Source: Pampus argenteus
Lineage: Eukaryota; Chordata; Actinopteri; Scombriformes; Stromateidae
Length of the DNA: 64,000 nt
Assembly: GCA_036937835.1 (NCBI GenBank)
Contig: CM072866.1
Span: 10,215,501-10,279,500 of the forward strand
Reading direction: 5' to 3'
A program made the translations under genes and the position numbers. Below the pieces are notes generated by a model. It saw only the letters and a list, made by a program, of their open reading frames with translations. It did no database searches and was not told where the DNA came from. Positions 13,173 to 23,653 of the stretch are shown one piece after another (position 1 is the stretch's first letter; every line of letters begins with the position of its first letter).

Positions 13173-15719
13173 TTGGGCCTGACGTACAGGGCTAATTCTT
13201 ATTTCAGTTCAGTAGTACAGCAAAACCAACAAGAGGTTTGACATGGCATTTCAAGGTCAAACTATCTCGACTCATTGCTTGTGGATCTACAGAGTTAAAT
13301 CTTAAATTATTTAAAAATCTCTTAACTCTCTTTTCAGCAACAATACAAAGGCACTTCCTTAAATGGCATCCAACAAAAGTTAGCTAAAAATAAAAAAAAG
13401 GGGACATTTCCCCCTTCACCCCACGTCAAAGAGAGAAATTTTCTCATGACTGATGGCATGACAGCCTTATATTATAGACATTAAACTGACAACAAGTGAC
13501 CACTGGCCCTGTTGGTCACACTTGTTTTATTACATGAAAATACATCTTCTCATGAGAAACATTCGATGACCACAAGAACCCATTCAAAATACATAGACAC
13601 CCACATACAGTATATGTACATGAACGTACAGACTCTCAATACACAGCAGGGTTCAGCGTTTATCAATTTGCAGATAGTAGAAAAATCACCCAAAGTACTC
13701 ACTACGGGTGGAAAAGTACAATAAAACGCTCCATTGCAAAGGAACTGAGCCATGACTCCCTCCTGTGGCGAGACAGGTCACATGACTTGACAGCCAGGGA
13801 GGGATGTCAAATAGGTCGAAGGTTGTGGAACTACCTTGGGTGGCATAGTTTAGCTTTCGCCTGCAAAATACTTCCTCGGGGAGCCATGAGGAAACTTATA
13901 ATAGATGTGAACATGGGCAAACACATGCTGATCTCTCAGTACCACTCTGGGACTTAAAGTCTATGTACGATTCCCCTGTTAAACATCACGCTGCAATGGG
14001 AAAGAGCTGGTGGGACGTTTTCATGATGAGTGTATACATTTAGAGCAATTGTAGGGTTGTTGTAGGCACATGTAGCCATGGGAGACTTGCATGGCATGTC
14101 CATGTCAATGCAGATGAAGTTATTAACATACTGAGTTTAGTATCGCTTTATTTTACAGGTCCTTCAGTTCTATACTAACTTCCTGGACATTTTTTGTGTA
14201 ACTTTTAGATTTTACAGAAAGGGTGGTGCAATTTACAAATTATAGGAAAAATGGAAAGGAGTGTTAAGTTGTGACACTGTGTGTCAAATGATATATTAGC
14301 ATATTAGGTTGTTTCTTAAAAACACTATATCAACATTTTTTTCTTTTTCTTTTTTTTTTGATTGTGTATAATATGTTTGTTTTTTTGTGTCAATTTGATA
14401 TTTTTTAATTGTAATACTGGATGGTGTTAAGTCACTGAGTCCATTTGACTCTTCAACTATTTATACAGTGCTTTCAACAATACAGGTTTACAACAAAGTG
14501 CTTTTAGAGAACACAGAACATAAACAGAGCAATTATCAGACAATCTCTCAGATATTGAATAGACATGAGAGGTGGGAGACTGCAGGCAGCGTAACGTTGG
14601 TCTAAAGGGGATTTCAGGAGGCCACAGGAGGCCATTAAACCAAAATAAAGACGGGTGCTTTCCCCAACTCTTCAGTGTTTGTTCAGTCTTCACTAGATGG
14701 CCTTGATAACCACTTGTAGCAGCTGGTAGATCCATAACTTGAAGCAAGGGCCGTCACTGCGGCTAGACAGAGACAGCTTTAGACGTTGCCCACTGTCACC
14801 ATACATAAAGCACTTTGATAAATTAAAGGGAGAATCAGATTAGGTTGGGAGGAGTGAATAGAGATGTAAAACTGAATGAGAAATTAGAATTCAGGGTCAG
14901 GGCTGCCATAGTCATTAAAACAGTGCATCCTTTGTTGGAGAAATATGGCCTTTTGAATTTGAGAGATGCATAAGAGTTGTGTGTGTAAGTTTGCACGGTG
15001 AGCAAAGACAGAGATCTGGAAGTGTGTGACTCATTGTGGAGATTGTCCTCAGCTGATAATCATAAATCTTTCACTTCCTCTGAAGTATATAAGATATATA
15101 ATATTTCACATACTTTTCAAAGAATTCCATCTGTTTGTGTTGCCAGGCTTGTCACAAGCATCAATTATCAAGTTGCCAGTGGTTGAGTATTGTATCTGGG
15201 AAGCATCAGTGGCAAATGCAGAGGCATTGTACTGGCCAAAGAGCTAGTGCACTAGGAGACTATCAAGGGATAACTGGATGCCCTAGTTTAGATTTCTTTG
15301 AAGGTAACAAAATGTACCCAACCTTTAATCAACAGGGTGAATTTAAAGTTGCTGAACATCAATATGGACCTCATAAGTAACACCTCAGGTACATTTACTA
15401 TTAAAAGAAATCAGAACATGGTTGAAGATGAATGTTGAGCCACTTTCTCAAGTGTTGCAATGTTGTTTTTTAGTGTTTGTTTTCCATAAATTAAAGGAAC
15501 TGCTTCCCTTCTTTGTTTGTCTTAGAAAAACATTGTACTGGTTCCTGTTTTGTGCCATAAATCAAAATAAACAAAACGACAAATAGTGTCGTGATTATTT
15601 AGACAATATGTATTAGCACACAATGTAAAATGTAGGAACGCTGCTGCCAATCTTATTCGATGATGTCCTCCAGAGATTATTATTTTCACATTTATTGGAA
15701 TAGAGAAGTACACAGGTAA

Positions 15720-15727
15720 TAAGAAAG
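15720..15727. repeat. 8-bp target site duplication, left, of the outer hAT-like element
   Basis: taagaaag directly precedes the TAGAGTTG terminus at 15728 and recurs at 17804-17811 directly after the other terminus. An 8-bp duplication is the hallmark of hAT-superfamily insertion. Confidence 0.9.
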
Positions 15728-16577
15728 TAGAGTTGTCACGATACCAAAATGAGTAACCACGATACTATACCAGACAAAGTATCACGGTTCCGGGTAATAT
15801 CGCGATACTGCTGCCTTTTTAGTATTATTTTTATGAACTGCAATGTATTTGTACAAGTTATAAGTACTTATTAATTATAATTACTTATAATGTTGTTTGG
15901 TGCATCATAAACATAATACTGGTGAAGTAAAAATTAGACTGAAAGAAGTATTTTTATGAATAACATTTATTAAAAAGTAAAAATAAAATTTAAAAACAAC
16001 AACAAACAGATCCACTGGCCTTTTCTCTGCGTGTTTGTGTGTCTAGTCAAACTTTGAGGTATTTAACTTAAAGGACAGAACTTATGCAAAGGCATATCAA
16101 AGGCTACTTCATTGAACTGTAGCTCAATTCTATAAATAATAACTTAACAAAATACTGAACAATATGTAGAATACAATATAGACAGAGTCTACATTACTGA
16201 TGTGATCTTCTCTTAATTTCCCTCCTTTGGCTCCTATAGCTTGGTGGCAGCGCCTGCGCAGTGGACGGCCATTGTCTATTGCTTTCCCGTCTGTGCCTTG
16301 CTTAAGACCAAAATAGTTCCAAATGTGACTTTTGATGTTGGTTTCTTGAGAAAAATGTGTTGTGCTTCGGCAGACTCGCCGCTCGGGCCCGGTGCTTTTC
16401 GCGTTTCGTGTTTGTGACCGTGAGCGCGTCTGGGCGAGACAGCCAATCAGCTAACAGACGGGCGGACCCAGCGTGCGGAAACAGCCTATCATATCCCCGG
16501 ACGTCACCAGTAACGGGCAAACAGCCAATCATTCAGCAGCTGTGTAGTTCGGTTGCAGTTCCATGTTGGTTTGTTTA

Positions 16578-16585
16578 CAAAGGAG
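16578..16585. repeat. 8-bp target duplication (left) of the inner element
   Basis: caaaggag, repeated at 17620-17627. The uninterrupted site is visible, on the opposite strand, as ctcctttg at 16762-16769 inside the inner copy, which shows the pre-insertion sequence. Confidence 0.9.
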
Positions 16586-17619
16586 TAGAGTTGCACGATA
16601 CCCACGGTATACCCGGTACCCCGCGGTGCCAAGTCATAACCGTCGCTACTATACTAGAAATTTTACTCGACGGTATTACCGTGGATTACGATACTACCGG
16701 TGCCAGTCTCCGCTACATAGCGGCCGCCTCTGCTCTCCTCCCGGCTTCTCACTGCATGCTACTCCTTTGTAAACAAACCAACATGGAACTGCAACCGAAC
16801 TACACAGCTGCTGAATGATTGGCTGTTTGCCCGTTACTGGTGACGTCCGGGGATATGATAGGCTGTTTCCGCACGCTGGGTCCGCCCGTCTGTTAGCTGA
16901 TTGGCTGTCTCGCCCAGACGCGCTCACGGTCACAAACACGAAACGCGAAAAGCACCGGGCCCGAGCGGCGAGTCTGCCGAAGCACAACACATTTTTCTCA
17001 AGAAACCAACATCAAAAGTCACATTTGGAACTATTTTGGTCTTAAGCAAGGCACAGACGGGAAAGCAATAGACAATGGCCGTCCACTGCGCAGGCGCTGC
17101 CACCAAGCTATAGGAGCCAAAGGAGGGAAATTAAGAGAAGATCACATCAGTAATGTAGACTCTGTCTATATTGTATTCTACATATTGTTCAGTATTTTGT
17201 TAAGTTATTATTTATAGAATTGAGCTACAGTTCAATGAAGTAGCCTTTGATATGCCTTTGCATAAGTTCTGTCCTTTAAGTTAAATACCTCAAAGTTTGA
17301 CTAGACACACAAACACGCAGAGAAAAGGCCAGTGGATCTGTTTGTTGTTGTTTTTAAATTTTATTTTTACTTTTTAATAAATGTTATTCATAAAAATACT
17401 TCTTTCAGTCTAATTTTTACTTCACCAGTATTATGTTTATGATGCACCAAACAACATTATAAGTAATTATAATTAATAAGTACTTATAACTTGTACAAAT
17501 ACATTGCAGTTCATAAAAATAATACTAAAAAGGCAGCAGTATCGCGATATTACCCGGAACCGTGATACTTTGTCTGGTATAGTATCGTGGTTACTCATTT
17601 TGGTATCGTGACAACTCTA
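16586..17619 (-). mobile_element. Inner hAT-like element, inverted self-insertion
   Basis: This is exactly 1034 bp, bounded by TAGAGTTGCACGATACC (16586) and GGTATCGTGACAACTCTA (ending 17619), i.e. the same family in reverse orientation. It is flanked by caaaggag at 16578-16585 and 17620-17627, which is a single site within the outer copy, so it inserted there with an 8-bp duplication. Arm 16762-17619 is the reverse complement of 15728-16585, and 16586-16761 is the reverse complement of 17628-17803. In the long stretches I compared base by base I saw no mismatch or gap, so the insertion is recent or the copies have been homogenised. Confidence 0.9.
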
Positions 17620-17803
17620 CAAAGGAGTAGCATGCAGTGAGAAGCCGGGAGGAGAGCAGAGGCGGCCGCTATGTAGCGGAGACTGGCACCGGTAGTATCG
17701 TAATCCACGGTAATACCGTCGAGTAAAATTTCTAGTATAGTAGCGACGGTTATGACTTGGCACCGCGGGGTACCGGGTATACCGTGGGTATCGTGCAACT
17801 CTA

Positions 17804-17811
17804 TAAGAAAG
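17804..17811. repeat. 8-bp target site duplication, right, of the outer hAT-like element
   Basis: taagaaag, identical to 15720-15727. Confidence 0.9.
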
Positions 17812-20800
17812 CAGTAATAGTAATCTTATACATCATAATCATCCCCTTCAAACAAAAAAAAAATATTCTAATTATTATTTTCATTTTTTAAATTAATGTT
17901 TTTTCCACAAACATTTCAACTGCCTAGTTAAATATTTGTAACATTACATCTACTCCTTCTCCCCCTTTAAGCAATATTTATGTATCAAAATCTATCGATA
18001 TGTAAATATTCAGTTCAGTTGTAAAGTTCAACCGCTGCATGCGAGACGTCTTGCTCTTTCTCACTGTGCACTGGAGGCTTCAACTCTCCACATCACACTT
18101 GTGTTTGTTTTATTTTGACCACGACTGGCCTCCAAACGAGCTGTGATGTCACAAAATCATGCTCATATATTCAACTCAGAGACATTTTCCTCCTTCAGCA
18201 GATAAATGTGAAAACAGCCTTCTAGGTCAAACTCTGCACATACATTATTCTGCATAGTGACGTTCAATATCAAAGTGAAGAAATAAGCAAAACACATTCT
18301 TGAGTAGAGTGGGATTTCATAATTCAAATGTGTAAAAAGCACCATCAGTGATCAGTTACTGGTGTTAAAATACTGCTGAACAACTTTTTCTTTGCTTCCC
18401 AGGCCAATTACACAGAGATTCATGTGTTGTGCATTGTGTTGGGGGGTTAGATGTGTCTGTGTGTACATGTATTCATGTATTCATGCGTGTGTTAAACATA
18501 TCACTGCAAACACGATAGGATGTTTAGCCATATGTTGGGTGTCTGCCCAGGTTTTGGCGTGTCTGTTGACGGCTCCGTCAACAGAGCATGACCATTCATG
18601 CTGCATGTTTATCTGTTGGCTGTGGAGGGAGCGATCATCTCTGAAGAGAAAACCCAGAGTTAAAAAGTCATTAGTCTTGATTAGCTATCTTTGTAATTAT
18701 TCATTTTAAAATGAGCAAAACCAAATGTTGCCATCTGCTCCGGGAACTGTTGACCATACAAGTGAACAAAACCTTAAATACAGAGCAAACTACTTGCAGG
18801 CTGTCTATAGCATACAAGAGACACACTGGAGTATGAATAGAGGACCAGTACGGAAAAATGTGTCTTAGGCAAGAGAAAAGAAAGGCAGCATTGGATGGTA
18901 AACAGCATTGTGGTTCAGATATAAAAAAAAGAGTAAATAGTGTTGAAATTCTAACAATTGACCAAAGTGGCAAAAAGTAGCGAAAACAGAGGCTGGTCGG
19001 TCACTTTTAATTGGGCGGCTGCCACCCAGGCAGTTTCCTGCCTTACATAATGGTAAACGTCATCCTGGAAATACTTGCTGCTAATAAGTTAAAAATGTTA
19101 TCATCCAAAATTTATTTGAGGTGTATTTTCCACAAAGAACAAATTAAAAACAGTGCATAAGAGCAAGAAGAGATTAAAATGAAGAGAAGGTACAGTAAAG
19201 TACACAAAAAGAGCTTTTTTTGTGCCGTGTTGCTCTGCCAAAGTAAGTATGCGCTCCTGACACGAGCCTTTCAAATAAATAGTTCAGCAAGCCAATTCAA
19301 ACCTATTAACATGTGAACAAGACAAAATCAATTATATATATCAAGTATAACATGATGAATGTTTAACTAGATTGCTTTCTTGTTGTTATTACATGTTTAA
19401 AGTACAGAGAGTGTTAGGGGGTGATTGCTGAATAAACCTAAGCTATGACATAATGAGTTTTCTCAGACTCGGTGGTTTGGAGAGCAGCAAATTAAATGTG
19501 TCTTTATTTAAGCATTGTGACACCCAAAGCCTATATTTTCTTTATTAGACACATTTTGGGGTCATAATGTGTCTAATAACTTTTTAATTTACAGTGAACT
19601 TTACCATAGACTTCACATGGGAAACTTTGAGAGTGGGGCACTAAAATTGTGCACTTCACTAATTCAAGCAATACTTTTAACTTTTCTCTCCATGATCTCA
19701 GGTTCACAAAGGCAGCATGTCTACACAGCAGTCTTTGTTCTGACCTCTCCCAGGAGTGCTGCACCCTGCTAGTTGATGCAAAAACTACTTTATTTAAACA
19801 AAGGCTCATATCCACAAGTGGCAGATACATCATGTCGGTTCATTCTGGACACTGACGGAAAGATCTCAACACCAAACAGGGTCACACTGTACAACGTGTA
19901 ACGTGCATTTGTTGAAGACTGTTCATAGGAACTGTGGTGGTTATGTTGACAGTATGTAACACATGTGCTGCAGGAATGTATATTTGTCTTCATGTATAAT
20001 GAGAGACCATGTAAGTCATTCATCATAGTACATTCCTGTTAGCTGTATTTGTGATTGGTCTTGATTGAACTGACTGATGTGAGGTCACCTGAAGATCAGT
20101 GCTGGAGGTGTAAAGCCTCAGGGAGAAGTCCTGTTCACTGTCAGGCACAGTAAAGACAGCAAAGTGCTTCAAGGCCTAGGATTAGAACTACAGTATACTG
20201 GTCAACCAGTAGGATGAACAATAAGAGGTTTAAGTCAAATGTTTACTGGAGCACAGTTTTGATTTTAAATTTACTAAAATGTATTAATATAATATATAAA
20301 TATATGACCTTGTACACTATGCAGCTTATCTCATACAGAGGTGTTCAGTACCAGTGTTAGCTCCTCACTAACTGAGAGCGCTGTCGTCAGCTCAGCCATG
20401 ATACACAGCATTTTATTCTTTGTTAAAAGGTTACCGTATTAAAAGTCCATGAAAGCCACAGAAACAATATGTTGTGATAACTGTTGATAGCTATTAGCCT
20501 AATAACCAGTACAATATAGGATATAAACCTAGTTTTGTACTGAATGGAACAAAATAGCTCGAGCCAGCAACCAAATGAACTTATTACTGACCTAAAGACA
20601 GTCAGGACCAGTCAGGGCAACTTAATTTTTTCCAGCACTTCCAACCGTATCTCGTGGTTTATCTGCAGTATGTATGTGTAAGTATGGAAGTTCAGTCACA
20701 TGATAACAGAGAGAGAGGTTTGCCATCAGATATGAACGACCTTAATCTTTCTGTGACCATCCACGATTAATACCATAACATGCTGCTGATTCTTTTTACT

Positions 20801-22150
20801 GTCAAACAACTATTTTCAAAGTCAAGAGTAAACATTTGTGACCAATGGTTTCTGAGACTTGAAAACACATCTCCTCAATGAGCATTATAACTCCTAACTA
20901 TTGGCCAAACTTCAAACTTTATGTATCAGAATCAATTATTTCATGTTACATTAAAAACTGCTCACCAACTTAGTGAATGATTTTAACTCGTCATCTTCAC
21001 CCAAGTGTATAACCATGCTTGTTGATTTTAACAATGAGGATTATCACAGAGTGAGTGTAGTTGATGATGAATCGCATTAAATGTCCACTGAGGACCCGAG
21101 TCCCCCTTCCTAGAGGTGACACATTGGTGCTCACAACTGCTGTGTGATCAACAGGAGATTGCTAATGTCATAGTAAAAACAAACCTCCTTATCATGACTG
21201 GAATCTATAACTAACACATTGCCTCTGTTTGGACAAACTCACAGCCCATGAACGGTAAAACTACGTAAGGTCTATGAAGTGTTTCCTTTCCTCATCAGGA
21301 CCAGATGGCATCAGCCATTAGTTAAGAACTTGATCTCAGCTGGAAAATGTTGGATTTCACAGTCAAAGCCGTTGCCTTATGTGACTGAGCTACCTACAGT
21401 TGATGTTAATACAACACAGATGCTCTTTAACCCATGTCTACTGGTCTCATATAATAAAAATAGTAAATATATGCATGCCCTACAGTGTTTATTGTAGTGT
21501 TATTAATTACCTCTGGAATAATTTTCACAGATGCAGCCTGACTCATGAAAAGAAGGTGGCATTAGGTGAGATGTAATGAGCCTAATATGTGTTGAAGGTG
21601 CAAAAGAAAATATTTGGCATGCCTGGATGGAGGTAGAGGACAAAAAAAGAGCCTTTCAGATGTCAATCAGCATAACATATGAAGCCAGTGGGGACCTGTA
21701 TGGGTCTACGTAGCTCAGAGTCCAAGCGTCTGCTGCCAGCTGAGCAAATAACACCACAGGAGGAAAGCAGAGGGTCAAGACAGAGCGTGGAGACAGATAA
21801 AGGACATTTATATTCATTGTTTGCATTAGGAGAAATGGAAAGATGGATGGAAGCTTGGGTGGGCATTATTCCTGCCGTGTAGTGATCATCACAACAATAG
21901 TATGTGATGACCACTACAAGAGGTTGGCCGCTGATGTTGGGCAATAAGGTCTGGCTTTCAGTCTGTGTCACAGTTTATCCCAAAGCTGTTGGATTGGGTT
22001 TTTTATGAACCTGGCTCTGTGTACAGAGTCATTGTCATGTTAAAACAGGAATAGATCGTCCTCAAATCATTGTCACATAGTTGTTTAATATCATAAAATC
22101 CTAGAGTATCCGAATACCTTTGGCCATATGTGCAATTTATGGCAACTGAT

Positions 22151-22699
22151 TTGACCCTCTTATTGTGTTCGGGTCAAAATTGATTCGTTTTCAAGTTTAG
22201 GTATGTAAAAAGTACCATTTACTTTTTTCTACCGGAATGAGGCTTCATCTAATCCTCAGACAACCATTTTAACGCAACAAAATTAATTTTGGTTGGTTTT
22301 ATAAAAAAGAAACTGATTTTTTGTCTTTATCCTACTATAAATCTATAGGGGTCAGTTTTGACCCATAACACCACAGATGTCACTATTGTTAATCATTTTA
22401 AATAAAATAAAAATATATATTTTTTTAGGTAGGTGTAGTCTAATACTAGTTTAGAAGACATGGATAATATAATTACTCATTCTATTACTATAGAAAATAT
22501 AATTTGTGTATTTAAAGAGTGGTATATTGTAGGATAAAGGTCTGTAGAGCCAAAATAAATCCATGGATATGAATACATAATAAGTCAGCTATGAGGTGAA
22601 AAACAATATTGAATGATAACTAGTATTTTTAAATAATTTCAAATTTGACCTGCGAACGCTAAAGATGGGAGCAACTTCCGAACACATTACAAGGGTTAA
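22151..22699. mobile_element. piggyBac-like MITE with TTAA target
   Basis: A 541-bp unit (22155-22695) bounded by ccctcttattgtgttcgg on the left and, on the opposite strand, cccttgtaatgtgttcgg on the right: inverted ends starting CCCT with a shared TGTGTTCGG block. The right side is followed by TTAA (22696-22699); the left is preceded by ttga (22151-22154), a one-base decay of TTAA. Internal gtcaaaattga / tttgacctg blocks are subterminal inverted repeats. No transposase is encoded. CCCT ends at TTAA sites are characteristic of the piggyBac superfamily. Confidence 0.6.
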
Positions 22700-23533
22700 G
22701 GCAGAACTGAGGAAATCCATATTCAACCTGGCATAGTTCTGTGTATGATGTTTAAACATATACTGTACATACAGTATATCACACAGTTGATCAATATCAA
22801 TATTCTAAATGGAATATCTTTGCTTTGATTAAATGGGATATTATTTAGCAAGCCATGTTGTATTTATAATATGCATAGTATATAAATCTTTAAAAACTTG
22901 CAATATTGCAGCTCTGTGATTGCTGCAGTATGCAAGTAAAGCAGCAGATAGATTTATGTTTTACGGTCTCAGAAACTACTTGATCAATACATCAAACCCT
23001 GCTGTTGCAGCAACACTCTCTTATTCATGGACCCAAAGACTAGATGTTAGTCTGAACACAAAGCAGGATCATGCAAATATGTGAATACCTTATTATATAT
23101 AACTTATAATACAAACTGTATGACATTTGACCACAGTCATGTTAGAGAAAATAGATTAATTCTGCAGTTTAGACCCTTAACACTCAATTAAGACAGTTAT
23201 CACAGTGATTTAAAAAAATAAAACAATAACTCATGACCCATCATATTACCACATTGAATTTAGAGAGCTTGTACAGTAATAGTGAGTGTGGTGGATATGC
23301 CAGTACAAATATTATGGTAATTTGACATATAAATTACCCCAATTTACTGTGAGGTGGGAAGACTGTATAAATATACTATTCTGAATCCTACAGACCTGCC
23401 AAGACACAGTGGCAAAGAAATCTGTATTTTTTTTTTTTAATCATTGCTGGGATTTAACAAGATATGTATATGATAATGATGATGATGAAACTGGAAAGAT
23501 ATGCAGCCGGGATTTCATGGGTGGTAATGTACA

Positions 23534-23653
23534 GGAGAGAAGAGAAGAGAAGCGAAGCGAAGCGAAGCGAAGCGAAGCGAAGCGAAGAGAAGAGAAGAGA
23601 AGAGAAGAGAAGAGAAGAGAAGAGAAGAGAAGAGAAGCGAAGAGAAGAGAAGG
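23534..23653. repeat. (AGAAG)n/(AGCGA)n pentanucleotide microsatellite
   Basis: About 120 bp of a five-base unit in blocks: gagaagagaa, then several agcga units, then a long pure agaga/agaag run, then one agcga and two more agaga units. The + strand is almost pure purine, so the tract could adopt triplex structure. Apparent ORFs with EEKRR or SLLFS repeats are artefacts of it. Confidence 0.95.

Larger units (their letters stand above)
4521..15719. other. Gene-poor intergenic DNA
   Basis: Eleven kilobases with no ORF that I can tie to a protein family and no splice-consistent coding series. It holds simple repeats (TA-rich at 5325-5371, GT at 9380-9402), two probable interspersed-repeat remnants (about 11164-11212 and 13067-13172) and otherwise AT-rich unique-looking DNA. 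It may contain distal cxcl12 enhancers, but nothing in the sequence alone proves that. Confidence 0.6.
15728..17803 (+). mobile_element. Outer non-autonomous hAT-like element, interrupted by an inverted copy of itself
   Basis: The element runs 15728-16585 and resumes at 17628-17803 after the nested insertion. Without the insert and one copy of its target duplication it is 858 + 176 = 1034 bp. Ends are TAGAGTTGTCACGATACC on the left and, read inward from the right, TAGAGTTGCACGATACC, which are imperfect terminal inverted repeats differing by one base insertion. It is flanked by taagaaag on both sides. It has no transposase-like ORF, so it must be mobilised in trans. An internal CpG-rich segment (about 16240-16560) holds an NRF1-like GCGCCTGCGCA (16250-16260), two CCAAT boxes (16443-16447, 16525-16529) and a GACGTCA core (16500-16506), as if a promoter region of a parent element was retained. 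Confidence 0.85.

Noticed and set aside
15135..15380. 81-aa ORF upstream of the nested element
   Set aside because: No recognisable domain; overlapping frames are equally open.
16357..16818. 153-aa ORF and its near-identical minus-strand partner (16694-16990)
   Set aside because: They are the same frame read in the two inverted element copies. There is no transposase or other domain; the open frame follows from the CpG-rich block.
18050..18350. Possible old interspersed repeat (gagctgtgatgtcacaaaat and following)
   Set aside because: The wording seems familiar from fish repeats, but no termini or target duplication could be set, so it was not called.
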